The notes under the pieces are model-generated. The model worked only from the letters and a program-made list of their open reading frames with translations, did no database searches and was not told the origin of the DNA. This document shows, one piece after another, positions 8,667-17,977 of a stretch of DNA of 64,000 nt. Positions within the stretch are counted from its first letter, which is position 1. The number at the start of each line of letters is the position of its first letter. Made by a program: the position numbers and the translations under genes. Origin of the DNA: JAPEKQ01 sp964516845 (lineage in GTDB: Bacteria > Joyebacterota > Joyebacteria > Joyebacterales > Joyebacteraceae); NCBI GenBank assembly GCA_964516845.1, contig CAZEXP010000006.1, positions 19,832 to 83,831 of the forward strand, in the 5' to 3' direction.

Positions 8667-9680
8667 ATGCGTTGTCTCCTGGTGGTTCTCATTGTGGGGC
8701 TCTTCGCGGCGGTCGGGATGGCCGACGTGATCGTGGTGCCGGATGAGGAGAACGATATCGAGTGCATCCAGCAGGGTCTGGACCTCGCTTCGGCCGGCGA
8801 CACCGTGCTCGTATACGCCGGCGTCTACGACAGCGTGCATTACTTCCAGACGCCCATCGGGACGCGGTCCGCTATTTGCCAGCTCAAGGATGGCGTGACG
8901 ATTCGGGGCATCGATCGGGACGACGTGGTGATCGATCACACCGATGCGGACTACGGCATTCTCTGTGTGGACGTGGGAAGCGGCGCTCAGGTGAAGGCCC
9001 TGACGGTCGTGGGCGGTGTGTCGGTTCGACAGGACAACGTCATCGACGGTGACGGGAGAGATCTTCGGGCGGGGATCAGCTGTCTTTCGAACGCCTCGCC
9101 GGTCATCCGCTACGTCACGATCGAGGAGTCCTCGACGGGTCTGTTGTGCCGCACCAACTGCGCGCCGACCGTTGAAAACTGCCTTATCGTGCGCGGTGGC
9201 CACCACGGCGTCTATGTCTACATGAACGGCGCGACGCCGGTCACGCTCGACCGCATGACCATCGTCGGCAACTTCGATTACGGTGTGTACGTGTTCAGCG
9301 GCGCGGTGGATGTATCGAACTCGTGCATCACTCATAACCACAAGTCCGGCGTCTACGACTATCTGTCGACGGTGGGCGTGGACCACTGCAACGTCTACTG
9401 GAACGACTATGTCAGCACCGACTTTCTCAATTACGGCGGGGGTCTTGCCGACCAGACCGGTCTGAACGGGAACATCTCCGAGGAGCCGTACTACTGCGAC
9501 TACGTTGGTGATGTGGGGTATGACTACCAGGTCTGCTTCACCTCGCCGAACGTCGATGCGGGCGTGGGCGGTTCCGACATCGGAGCCGATACCAGCGGGT
9601 TCGGAGTCGGTTCCTGCTCGAACTGTGTCTCGCCGGTGAGTCAGGTCAGCTGGGGCGCGATCAAGGCGCTCTATCGCTGA
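8667..9680 (+). CDS. Secreted right-handed beta-helix repeat protein
   Basis: The first 19 residues form a signal peptide (hydrophobic LLVVLIVGLFAAVG, cleavage after Ala19). The body has the pattern of a pectin-lyase-like/NosD parallel beta-helix: an opening block resembling IQQGLDLASAGDTVLVYAG, then repeated strands such as GVTIRGIDRDDVVID and SPVIRYVTIEESSTGLLC. The protein ends in a short tail, SWGAIKALYR, preceded by a Cys-rich stretch; the tail may be a C-terminal sorting or processing signal (inference). The ATG at 8667 follows GAAGGAGGAG. It has its own promoter and terminator, so it is monocistronic. No catalytic residues can be assigned, and a binding or structural surface role is as likely as polysaccharide cleavage. 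Confidence 0.85.
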   Translation: MRCLLVVLIVGLFAAVGMADVIVVPDEENDIECIQQGLDLASAGDTVLVYAGVYDSVHYFQTPIGTRSAICQLKDGVTIRGIDRDDVVIDHTDADYGILCVDVGSGAQVKALTVVGGVSVRQDNVIDGDGRDLRAGISCLSNASPVIRYVTIEESSTGLLCRTNCAPTVENCLIVRGGHHGVYVYMNGATPVTLDRMTIVGNFDYGVYVFSGAVDVSNSCITHNHKSGVYDYLSTVGVDHCNVYWNDYVSTDFLNYGGGLADQTGLNGNISEEPYYCDYVGDVGYDYQVCFTSPNVDAGVGGSDIGADTSGFGVGSCSNCVSPVSQVSWGAIKALYR

Positions 9681-9744
9681 TAGGCAGCTCCGGGCTTTCG
9701 CCCGACGCATCATGTGCGCGGCAGGACTGCGCTATTCGACCATT

Positions 9745-9780
9745 ACGAGGCCGTCTCTTCGGAGGCGGCCTCGTTGTTTG
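9745..9780. terminator. Intrinsic terminator with UUCG tetraloop
   Basis: A 13-bp stem (9745-9757 with 9762-9774, one G-T pair) closes on a TTCG loop and is followed by TTGTTTG. It sits between two convergent genes ending at 9680 and 9791, and could serve both, though the T-tract is better on the + strand. Confidence 0.85.
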
Positions 9781-9790
9781 CGCATAGATC

Positions 9791-12157
9791 TCAGCGTGTT
9801 GGAGCCGTGAGGGTGAGCGACGCGAGAACCGAGGCGTTGAGGACGGCGAGACCGATCATCGTGCCGAGCGTTCCGAGGACCGGCAGGAGAAGCACGGAAG
9901 CCGTGATGGCTCCGAGCGCCGCCCCGAAGAGATCGGCCGAGTAGAGGGCGCCGCCTTGCCGTGTCACGTCCGCCCCGCTTCGCCCGCGGAGAATGGACGT
10001 CGCGAGCGGGAACTGGATACCGGCGAGCACGGCGGACGCGGCGACGAGGGCGGGGAAGAGGGCGGCGCCGGCAAAGCCTGAGGAGGCCGCCGCTCCAAGG
10101 CGGGCGACGGCGATCCCGAAGCCGACCGGGACCGCGGTCAGTCCGCACTGCAGGAGGATGTACCCGCGGTCGAGCGTCGGCAGCGACGTCATGCGCGTGC
10201 CAAGCCACCCGCCGAGCGCGAGTCCCAGCATGAACGCGGCGGTGATGAGCGCCAGGTGGCCGTAGACGTACCCGTAGAAGCTCTGATACGCCACGATGGC
10301 CGATATCTCCAGTGTCATTTCCGTGAATCCGACAACGACGACCGAGAGGATCACTGCACGGGCGAACGACGCGCGACGCGTCGCACTCGTCCCGACCGCG
10401 GATCGTCTCCGAGAGAGGATACGGGGAGCCGCTCCGAATGTGATGGCGAGAAGGGCGGCGAATGCGGTGAGTCTCGACAGATCGACGGCCCGCCGACCGG
10501 TCTCGAGGAGGCGGCTCGTGCCGCTCCGAAGCTGCGAGCGGACGACGAGACCGGCGAGGTACCCGCGCGGGCTGAGGTCGCGGTTCAGTCCTGCCGTGGA
10601 CGCTCGACCGATCGCTTCGTCGCCCGCTTCCAGTCTGGCTGAGCTGAAGCGGTCCTCGAGATAGTATCGAGCGATGAAACGTGTGTCGATCCCGCGTCTC
10701 TCGACTTCGTCGGCGAGCTGTGAGCCTCCGCGGATGAGCCGCGAGGCCGGACCGCCGGCGACGACGTGGGATGGGTCTCCCGGGAGCAGCGCGACCCGGG
10801 AAAAGGCGCTCTCGAGCGACTCCATGAGACAGAGAACGAACTCGGCGAGGTCTGGAGGGATGTAGTTCTCAGACCCGGAGACCGTCAGGGCGATGACGCC
10901 GTCATCCGCGAGCACGCGGCGTGCCTCCCGGAAGAACTCGACCGTGTAGAGGCGGTTGAGCTGCGTGGTCGTCGGATCGGGGACGTTGAGGATGATGACG
11001 TCATAGCGTGCGTCCGTCGTGCGGATGAACAGCCTCGCGTCGCCATGGTGCGTCCGGACACGCTCGTCCCCGAGTCCTGCCAGGAGCGAATCGTGGAAGG
11101 CCTCCCGCGCTGTGAACAGCAGCGCCGGGTCCAGCTCGACGTAGTCGATGCTCCGAACCGACGGGTGCTTGAGCGCCTCGGCGATCGAACCGCCGAGACC
11201 GCCGCCGACGAGCAGTACGCGTTCGGGCGCGGGGTGTTGAAGCATGGGGATGTGTACTGCTTCCTCAGCCGCGAGTTGATCGGGGGCGGACCCGGCGAGT
11301 ACGCCGCTCTCGTAGATGCTGAGCTGGCCGTCCCGTCGCGTCGCCACGACCCGACCGTGCACGGAATCGTGCGAGAGCACGAAGCCGAGTTCGGACCACT
11401 GAGCGCGCACGGTCATCTCATCCAGACTGCCCCCGAGCGGCGAGAGAAGCGCGACGCCGACAAGACCGGTGAGGACCAGGGCGAGCTGCGCGGGCGCCCG
11501 GCGCGGGAGGAGCCGGAGCGCCGAGAGCGTCAGCAGCAGCGTGCAGAGACCGGCGATCGCCAACGGCTGGAGATGCGGGATGAGCACGAAGCTCAGAAGG
11601 ACGCCGGAGCACACGGCCCCCGCGGCCTCCATCGTGTAGACGCGCGCGGTGGTGTCGAGACGGTCATTGCCGGCGTTCACGGCGAGGACGCGGACAGTGA
11701 GACTGAAGGCGGCGCCCGCAGCGAGGGCGAGAGGGCCGGCGGCGAACACCGCGGCGACCAGAAGCTGTCCCGGACCGGCAAGCTCACCGGCGTGAGCCCC
11801 GAGGAGAGCGCGTCCGGCCCTCGCCGCGAGAAGGGAGAGCGGGCTGAGAAGCGCGAGGGCCGCCAGAACGGCGGCCAGGCGGGTGTGAGGTGACCGCGTT
11901 CTCCAGAAGAGCCTGCCGCCGAGCGCGCTGCCGAGTCCTGCAGCGAGGAGCCAGACGGCCAGAGCGATCCCGAACGAGGTCTCATCTCCGAGCCACGCGA
12001 CCATGAGTTCGCGAAGAACCATGGTCTGCACGAGGATCGTCGAGAAGCCGAGTGTCAGGGCCGCCAGGTGTCCCGGCCCCGGGAACCGCCCCGGTCGGGG
12101 ACGTCCGGGAGCGGAGCAGGACCGGCCAGGGAACGTGTTCGAGTCGCTTCCATGCAT
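9791..12157 (-). CDS. Membrane protein with central spermidine-synthase-like domain
   Basis: This is the only minus-strand gene in the window. It has about six or seven hydrophobic helices at the N-terminus, a Rossmann methyltransferase/spermidine-synthase-like domain in the middle (about residues 255-500) and another block of helices at the C-terminus. The soluble part has the glycine-rich RVLLVGGGLGGS, IDYVELDP and the substrate-loop-like ILNVPDPTTTQLNR. Proteins of this design are known as fused MFS/spermidine synthases, and their substrate is generally undefined. The helices and the aminopropyl-transfer fold suggest coupled modification and transport of a polyamine-like compound, but this is inference. 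The ATG start lies divergent from the LPS operon. Confidence 0.85.
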   Translation of the reverse strand: MHGSDSNTFPGRSCSAPGRPRPGRFPGPGHLAALTLGFSTILVQTMVLRELMVAWLGDETSFGIALAVWLLAAGLGSALGGRLFWRTRSPHTRLAAVLAALALLSPLSLLAARAGRALLGAHAGELAGPGQLLVAAVFAAGPLALAAGAAFSLTVRVLAVNAGNDRLDTTARVYTMEAAGAVCSGVLLSFVLIPHLQPLAIAGLCTLLLTLSALRLLPRRAPAQLALVLTGLVGVALLSPLGGSLDEMTVRAQWSELGFVLSHDSVHGRVVATRRDGQLSIYESGVLAGSAPDQLAAEEAVHIPMLQHPAPERVLLVGGGLGGSIAEALKHPSVRSIDYVELDPALLFTAREAFHDSLLAGLGDERVRTHHGDARLFIRTTDARYDVIILNVPDPTTTQLNRLYTVEFFREARRVLADDGVIALTVSGSENYIPPDLAEFVLCLMESLESAFSRVALLPGDPSHVVAGGPASRLIRGGSQLADEVERRGIDTRFIARYYLEDRFSSARLEAGDEAIGRASTAGLNRDLSPRGYLAGLVVRSQLRSGTSRLLETGRRAVDLSRLTAFAALLAITFGAAPRILSRRRSAVGTSATRRASFARAVILSVVVVGFTEMTLEISAIVAYQSFYGYVYGHLALITAAFMLGLALGGWLGTRMTSLPTLDRGYILLQCGLTAVPVGFGIAVARLGAAASSGFAGAALFPALVAASAVLAGIQFPLATSILRGRSGADVTRQGGALYSADLFGAALGAITASVLLLPVLGTLGTMIGLAVLNASVLASLTLTAPTR

Positions 12158-12249
12158 GGTTCGCAGAGTCTAGCAGACCGGGTGGGCGGGGAGGCGTTTC
12201 GGGACGCCGAAATGACGACAGGGTCGTCGGTTAGGTCATGAGAAAAGCG

Positions 12250-12279
12250 TTGACACCTTTGAACGGGGTCTGCTAGCCT
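12250..12279 (+). promoter_or_regulatory. Sigma70-type promoter of the LPS core/O-antigen operon
   Basis: TTGACA at 12250-12255, an 18-bp spacer and TAGCCT at 12274-12279. Transcription would start near 12286, leaving a leader of about 215 nt before the ATG at 12501. A possible second start is an extended -10 (TG-A-TATTCT, 12408-12416) without a good -35. I see no other feature in the 12158-12500 gap except a small TTTCGG/CCGAAA hairpin near 12200. Confidence 0.6.
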
Positions 12280-12500
12280 ACGAGCCAACGCGGGCGAACG
12301 GTGGGCCGGGGTTCACCGATCGCCACGCCGTTCGGTATGACACACTGGGCGAGCGATGCCGGGGAACGCGCGGATCCCCGACAGGCGCATACGTCGGTGT
12401 GTGCGTCTGATATTCTGGCGCTCGCCGTGGACGCGGCCGGGGTCAGGCTGTCAGGATGTCCGATATCTCCGGGCTCCAGGCATCGGTTGTGGAGGAACGC

Positions 12501-13664
12501 ATGGCAGCACGCGAGACACGGGGCGGCTCAGCAGCGGGTGAGCCGTCGGTCTCCCAGATGAGCGACTCGAAGCCGAAGGTCGCGAAGACGTCACGTCTTG
12601 GCCGCCTGCTTGGGACGTATATCGAGCGCTTCGACAGGCCGGAGCCGATCTCGTTCGGAGCGGCTTTCGGGAGCGTCGAGCGCGTGCTCGTCATCCCGGA
12701 GTGTGGAGTTGCGGGCGCGCTGTTCGCGGTTCCGACGCTTCGCGCGATGCGCCGCGGGTTCCCACGGGGGAAGATCGCAGTGCTCGTGCGTGACGAGGAC
12801 AAGGAGCTGCTCGAAGGCTTGATCGAGGTGGACCGCGTTATCGGCTACTCGCTGCCGCGCGGCATGAAACGCTTGTCGGCGTTCATGACCCTTGCGAAGC
12901 GGCTGAAGTCCTACCGGTTCGATGTCGCCATACTGCTCGACCGGCAGTCGGATTTCGAGAGGATCTACCTCTGCTACATGACCGGCGCCAAGATCCGTGC
13001 AGGACTCCAGGGAGACGAGAGCCACCCGTTCCTCAACCTCGAGGTGAGCCGGCGGGTCTCCGGGAGCACGCGTGCCCAACTCGGTCTGGAGATCGCAGGC
13101 GTCATGGGTATTGACGTGAGCGAACTCGGCTTGAGGTGGGAGGTCCCCGAGCAGGAGCGCCGAACGGCCGAGCAGCTCATCCACTTCAGGAAGCCGCGCG
13201 AGGATGAGCTCCTGATCGGTTTTGATCCCGGTCCCGGTCGGGGAGGGACGTCCGTTTCAACGGCGCAGCAGGCGAAGCTTCTCGACCAGTTGTGCGCCGA
13301 CTACAACGCGCGCGCCATTCTTCTGACATCACCCGAGCACCACGACCATGCGAAGAAGCTCGAGAGTCTCTTGTCAAGGGAACCGATCTTCGTGCAGCAG
13401 CGTCGTACGCGCGACGTCGTGAGCCTCCTGGGCCAGTGCGACCTGTTCGTCGCGGGCAACACCGATCTGGTCTACTTCGCCATCGCCCTCGGCATACCGA
13501 CCGTCTCCATGATGACCGCCGGCGAACTCGAGGCGGAGGCGTACCCGGATCGGGGTTGTCTGGAGATCATCACGCTGGTTCCGGGTGACCGGTTCCCCAT
13601 CGAGGAGTTCATGGAGAGGACGCAGAGCGCGATGCTGCGCGGAGCGTCGGAGGAGGGCGGCTAG
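12501..13664 (+). CDS. Divergent glycosyltransferase family 9 (heptosyltransferase-like) protein
   Basis: The fold order is that of GT9 LPS heptosyltransferases: an N-terminal block VLVIPECGVAGALFAVPTLR, a central KSYRFDVAILLDRQSD and a C-terminal half with VSLLGQCDLFVAGNTD. The usual C-terminal donor motif (D-S/T-G-P-x-H) is replaced by GNTDLVYFA, and the expected K-x-W-P region is replaced by a Gly-rich GPGRGGTS segment. It may therefore use another donor or be weakly active. The ATG at 12501 is chosen because GGAGG lies 6 nt upstream; an ATG at 12456 is in frame without a site. It is the first gene of the LPS operon, and msbA follows after 1 nt. Confidence 0.75.
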   Translation: MAARETRGGSAAGEPSVSQMSDSKPKVAKTSRLGRLLGTYIERFDRPEPISFGAAFGSVERVLVIPECGVAGALFAVPTLRAMRRGFPRGKIAVLVRDEDKELLEGLIEVDRVIGYSLPRGMKRLSAFMTLAKRLKSYRFDVAILLDRQSDFERIYLCYMTGAKIRAGLQGDESHPFLNLEVSRRVSGSTRAQLGLEIAGVMGIDVSELGLRWEVPEQERRTAEQLIHFRKPREDELLIGFDPGPGRGGTSVSTAQQAKLLDQLCADYNARAILLTSPEHHDHAKKLESLLSREPIFVQQRRTRDVVSLLGQCDLFVAGNTDLVYFAIALGIPTVSMMTAGELEAEAYPDRGCLEIITLVPGDRFPIEEFMERTQSAMLRGASEEGG

Positions 13665-13665
13665 G

Positions 13666-15699
13666 ATGCGTCCGTTCATCCGACTGCTTGGCTTTGTGAA
13701 ACCGTACTGGCGCCGCCTCCTGGCGGCGCTCGTCTGCATGGCGGTCTTCGCGGTTCTCTCAGGCGCGTCACTCGGCATGATCCTTCCGTTCGTCAACGTG
13801 CTGTTCGAACGTGATGCCCTCGTTTCGGACGAGGCGACGACGGTCGTCGCGGGTGCGACGACGGCCGCCGAAAGTGAGACGGAGGCCGTCGAAAGTGCGA
13901 CGGCTCAGATGACGGAGGCATCGGGGGGCGCGGTGCCGACCGTTCCCGCGATCGACGACGCGGGCGAATCGGATGTCGGCGCCGGCGCCGGCGCGCCGAT
14001 ACGCGATCTCAAGGTTGACATACGGGCTCGGATCCTCGAGATGTTCGCGAGCGATTCGCCCGAGCGCGCACTCGGCAAGGTGTGCCTGGCGCTCCTGGCC
14101 GTCTTCCTCACCCGGGCACTCTTCGGGTACCTTCAGACCTTCCTGATGATGACGCTCGAGCAGCGCGTCGTTCGCGACCTTCGGAACCGGCTCTTCGAGA
14201 AGCTCAGCGGGCTCTCTCTGTCGTTCTTCCACGGGGAGCACACGGGCACGCTGATCTCGAGGATCACCAACGATGTAACACTGGTTCGCGGGGCGCTTGT
14301 CGCCTCGTTCGTCAACCTGTTTCGCGAGACCTTGCTGACGTTCATCTACCTTGGCGTCGCCATCTGGATCAGCTGGCGGCTGGCGATCATCACCTTCGTC
14401 GTGCTGCCGCCGATCATGTTCCTGATCACGAGGATCGGGGCGCGGCTCCGGAAGAGAAGCACGCGTATCCAGGAGAAGATGGCCGACATCACATCCACGC
14501 TTCAGGAGACGATCTCGGGGATTCGCGTCGTGCAGGCGTTCGGGATGGAGGAGTACGAGCGGCGTCGCTTCTACGCGCACACCGGGGAGTACTTCAAGAG
14601 ATTCGTGCGGATGGAGGCGCTTGGCGCCCTCGCGGGACCGCTGACGGAGTTCATGGGTGTTATCGGTGTCGTCGTTCTGCTCTGGTACGGCGGTCGTCAG
14701 GTGCTCCTCGCGGATTCCATCTCCCCGGACTGGTTCCTCATCTTCCTGGGCGCGGCGCTCTCGACGATGCAGCCGCTGCAGAAGCTCTCGAAGGCGAACA
14801 ACCAGCTTCAGATGGGACTCGCGGCGGCGGAACGCGTCTTCCAGGTGATCGACACCAAGCCGGACGTGGAGACTACGCCGGGTGCGCACGTGCTGACCGG
14901 ATTCTCCGGTGCCATCAGATACGAGGATGTGACCTTTCGCTACTCCACCGGAACGGATGTGCTCGAGTCCGTCAACCTCACCGTCCACAAGGGTGAGATC
15001 GTTGCGGTCGTCGGTCCGAGCGGCGCGGGCAAGTCGACGCTGCTCGATCTCGTTCCGCGGTTCTACGACCCGACCGGCGGGCGCGTCATTCTCGATGGAC
15101 ACGATCTCCGCGACGTCGATCTCGCATCACTCAGGCGCCTGATGGGTATCGTCACGCAGGAGACGATCCTCTTCAACGACAGTGTCCTTGCGAACATCGC
15201 ATACGGCCTCGAGGGTTCCTCCAGAGAGGATGTCGAGGCGGCGGCGCGCGCCGCGAACGCGCACGAGTTCATTCAGTCGATGCCCGAGGGCTACGACACG
15301 GTCGTCGGTGAGCGCGGAGCCAGACTGTCCGGCGGTGAACGTCAGCGTCTTGCCATCGCGCGCGCGATTCTCAAGAACCCGCCCATCCTCATATTCGACG
15401 AGGCCACGTCGTCGCTCGACACCGAGTCCGAACGGCTCGTGCAGGAGGCGATCGAGCACCTGTTCGCGGGGAGGACCGTCCTCATCATAGCGCATCGTCT
15501 GTCGACAGTGCGGAACGCCGACCGGATCGTTGCGATGGAGGCCGGGCGCATCGTTGAGGAGGGAACCCACGATCAGCTCATTGCGTGGGACGGCCTGTAC
15601 CGGCGACTGCACGACCTCCAGTTCAGCGGCGCCGGCTCCGAGAGTGATGGTTCCGGACGGCCGGCGGGTGACGGCGTCGACGAGGCGGACGAACAGTAG
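13666..15699 (+). CDS. MsbA-type lipid A / polysaccharide ABC exporter
   Basis: This is a half-size ABC exporter with a six-helix membrane domain followed by a nucleotide-binding domain. Walker A (GPSGAGKST), the signature LSGGERQR, Walker B (ILIFDEATSSLD) and the H-loop (IIAHRLST) are intact, so it should hydrolyse ATP. About 60 residues rich in Ala, Glu and Thr (roughly residues 53-112) are inserted between the first and second helices, in the periplasmic loop. The setting between LPS glycosyltransferase genes supports a lipid A-core flippase of the MsbA family, though lipid-linked oligosaccharide export is possible. The start follows GGAGGAGGGCGG, and a short acidic C-terminal tail follows the ATPase domain. 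Confidence 0.88.
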   Translation: MRPFIRLLGFVKPYWRRLLAALVCMAVFAVLSGASLGMILPFVNVLFERDALVSDEATTVVAGATTAAESETEAVESATAQMTEASGGAVPTVPAIDDAGESDVGAGAGAPIRDLKVDIRARILEMFASDSPERALGKVCLALLAVFLTRALFGYLQTFLMMTLEQRVVRDLRNRLFEKLSGLSLSFFHGEHTGTLISRITNDVTLVRGALVASFVNLFRETLLTFIYLGVAIWISWRLAIITFVVLPPIMFLITRIGARLRKRSTRIQEKMADITSTLQETISGIRVVQAFGMEEYERRRFYAHTGEYFKRFVRMEALGALAGPLTEFMGVIGVVVLLWYGGRQVLLADSISPDWFLIFLGAALSTMQPLQKLSKANNQLQMGLAAAERVFQVIDTKPDVETTPGAHVLTGFSGAIRYEDVTFRYSTGTDVLESVNLTVHKGEIVAVVGPSGAGKSTLLDLVPRFYDPTGGRVILDGHDLRDVDLASLRRLMGIVTQETILFNDSVLANIAYGLEGSSREDVEAAARAANAHEFIQSMPEGYDTVVGERGARLSGGERQRLAIARAILKNPPILIFDEATSSLDTESERLVQEAIEHLFAGRTVLIIAHRLSTVRNADRIVAMEAGRIVEEGTHDQLIAWDGLYRRLHDLQFSGAGSESDGSGRPAGDGVDEADEQ

Positions 15700-15705
15700 G
15701 GAGAG

Positions 15706-16878
15706 ATGAGCGTGCTCACTGCGATCGACGACGGCGGAGACCCCGGGGCGCGTGATAGCGGGACGCGTGGCGGTGAGGCGCATGATAGCGAGGCGTGTGG
15801 CGGGAGTGCGTGCACAGGGAGTGCTGTGCCGCTTCCGCAGAGCGGGATCGCCGTCGTCCGGCTGAGCTCGATCGGCGACATCGTCCTGACCGAGCCTGTG
15901 GTCGCGGCTCTCAGACGCGCCTACCCGGATGCCGAGATAGCGTTCGTCGTGAAGAGCCGCTATCGCGAACTTGTCGACGCTCACCCTGACATCACGCGCG
16001 TCCACGAGCTTTCAGGTTCTTCGCTCGCCTCGCTCAGGAAGCTCTGTTCGGAACTCAGGTCCCACCGATACTCCACCGTGGTCGACCTTCATCACAACCA
16101 GCGCAGCATGGTCCTCGGCGCGTGCGCCAGATCATCGATCGTGACGACCTATCGGAAGCGCGAGCCCGGGGATGCCGCACGCGTGCGGTTTGCGCGCCGG
16201 CCGTTCCGCGCGAGCAAACGACTGGTTGCGAGGTATCTCGAGAGTCTCAAACCGCTGGGCGTCGGCGCGGAGCGCGATCGGCCGCGGCTGTTCGTGTCCG
16301 AGGCGGCGGGAGCAGCGGCCCGGGGCCGACTTCTGGAGTGGGGAGTCGGCGATCAGGCGTTCGCGGCAGTGGCCCCGGCTGCGCTGTGGGAGACCAAGCG
16401 CTGGCCCGCCGCGCGCTTCGCCGCTGTCGCATCCGGGCTTGCCCGGGAACACGGGCTCGACATTCTTCTTGTGGGATCGAGCGCCGATCGCGGGCTCTGT
16501 GAGGGCCTGCTCCAAAGCGTGGATGCCGGGTCGCGGCGTGTCGTCAACGCTGCGGGCGTCATCGGACTCGGGGAGCTTGCTGGTGTTCTCGGAGCCGCCC
16601 GCGTGTTCGTCGGCAACGACACCGGGCCGATGCACATGGCGATGGCGCGCGGGACGCCGACGGTGGCGATCTTCGGCCCGACCGATCCGGGGCAGTTCGA
16701 CTTCTCCGACGACGCCGTCGTCTACGCCGACCTCAAGTGCAGCGCATGCTCGTTCTACGGAACGGCGACCTGCCGTCTCGGCCATTGGGACTGCATGAAC
16801 GGGATAGCCGCGGAGACGGTCCTCGCGGCGGCGGTCGAGCTCATGGAACGGCGACCGTCGCGCGTCGAAAGGTCGTGA
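15706..16878 (+). CDS. LPS heptosyltransferase family protein (GT9)
   Basis: A canonical GT9 enzyme that transfers a heptose (or related sugar) from an ADP-sugar to the growing LPS core. The N-terminal GIAVVRLSSIGDIVLTEPVV, the central AALWETKRWPAARF and the donor-site VGNDTGPMHMAMA are all present, so it should be active. The first 45 residues or so are low-complexity Gly/Asp/Thr/Ser with several Cys and are not part of the fold; a later start is possible, although GGGAGAG supports this ATG. It starts 6 nt after msbA and ends overlapping the next GT9 gene by 1 nt. Acceptor and sugar cannot be stated. Confidence 0.88.
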   Translation: MSVLTAIDDGGDPGARDSGTRGGEAHDSEACGGSACTGSAVPLPQSGIAVVRLSSIGDIVLTEPVVAALRRAYPDAEIAFVVKSRYRELVDAHPDITRVHELSGSSLASLRKLCSELRSHRYSTVVDLHHNQRSMVLGACARSSIVTTYRKREPGDAARVRFARRPFRASKRLVARYLESLKPLGVGAERDRPRLFVSEAAGAAARGRLLEWGVGDQAFAAVAPAALWETKRWPAARFAAVASGLAREHGLDILLVGSSADRGLCEGLLQSVDAGSRRVVNAAGVIGLGELAGVLGAARVFVGNDTGPMHMAMARGTPTVAIFGPTDPGQFDFSDDAVVYADLKCSACSFYGTATCRLGHWDCMNGIAAETVLAAAVELMERRPSRVERS

Positions 16879-17963
16879 TGAGAGTACTCGTCATCCAGAC
16901 CGCGTTTCTCGGTGACATGATCCTGACGCTGCCGTTGCTGAACCTCCTGCGCTCGAGCGGCGCGGCGTCTGAACTTGCGGTCCTGGCGGCGCCGGCGGGA
17001 GCGCGGCTGCTGGAGACGCAGGGCATCGCCGACGCGATCATCGAGTTCGACAAGCGGCATGGCGACAGCGGCCCGGCAGGCACGCTGCGCGTGTCCCGGG
17101 CGGCTCGCGCGTTCGGGGCGGATGCGGTCCTGGTGCCTCATCGCTCATTCAGGAGCGCGGCGATCGCGGCGATGACCGGCGCGCCCCGACGCATCGGGTT
17201 CGACGAGAGCGGGGGGCGGGCGCTGCTGACGCAGACCGTCGCGTACCGGGTGCGCGGACACGAGATCGAGCGGGTCGCGTCTCTCGCGACCGCGCTCGGC
17301 GTCTCGCTTCCGGATGGACATATCCCTTTTCATATCCTGGTCCCGGAGGACGCGGTGCGCCGGCTCGAGCAGCGGTTCGGGGAGCAGCTTGGGGAGCGGG
17401 GTGCGCATCAGTCGCTCCAGCAGCCCCGCACCGAAGCCCCGGGTCGCCTCGCGGTGCTGGCCCCCGGAAGTCGTTGGGCGACCAAGCGGTGGCCCGCGGA
17501 TCGATACGGGTCACTTGCGGACCGGCTCGCATCGGACGGTTTCACGGTGGCGCTCGCCGGTGGACCAGGGGACCGTGAGATCGCGGCGGATGTGGTATCG
17601 AGCGCCCGGGTCGACGTGCTCGACCTGAGCGGAAGACTCGACACGGGAGAGTGGCTGGCTCTGGTTGACCGGAGCACCGTCCTCGTCTCGAACGACTCGG
17701 CCGCGGCGCACGTGGCCGCGGGCGTCGGAGTTCCGGTCGTGGCGATCTTCGGGCCTACGGTGCCCGAACAGGGGTTTGCGCCGTACGCCGATTGCGCGCG
17801 CGTCGTGGCCTCGGAACTCGATTGCAGGCCTTGCGGGCGGCACGGCGCCGACCGCTGTGCGCGGGGGACACTTCAGTGCATGACCGACATCGATGTGGAG
17901 AAGGTCCACGGTGAAATCCTCGGTCTGCTCGAGAGTGGAGCGCGTCGAACGAACGGATTGTGA
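16878..17963 (+). CDS. LPS heptosyltransferase II-like protein (GT9)
   Basis: A second canonical GT9 enzyme. It begins with MRVLVIQTAFLGDMILTLPL, has LAPGSRWATKRWPADRY in the centre, SNDSAAAHVAAGVG at the donor site and IFGPTVPEQGFAPY, which resembles WaaF-type enzymes. A Cys cluster near the C-terminus (DCRPCG, RCARGTLQCM) is common in WaaF-like proteins. The ATG overlaps the stop of the preceding GT9 gene by one base. Upstream in-frame codons only overlap that gene. The role is transfer of an ADP-activated sugar to the LPS inner core at the cytoplasmic face. Confidence 0.88.
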   Translation: MRVLVIQTAFLGDMILTLPLLNLLRSSGAASELAVLAAPAGARLLETQGIADAIIEFDKRHGDSGPAGTLRVSRAARAFGADAVLVPHRSFRSAAIAAMTGAPRRIGFDESGGRALLTQTVAYRVRGHEIERVASLATALGVSLPDGHIPFHILVPEDAVRRLEQRFGEQLGERGAHQSLQQPRTEAPGRLAVLAPGSRWATKRWPADRYGSLADRLASDGFTVALAGGPGDREIAADVVSSARVDVLDLSGRLDTGEWLALVDRSTVLVSNDSAAAHVAAGVGVPVVAIFGPTVPEQGFAPYADCARVVASELDCRPCGRHGADRCARGTLQCMTDIDVEKVHGEILGLLESGARRTNGL

Positions 17964-17977
17964 GCAGGGGGACCTGA

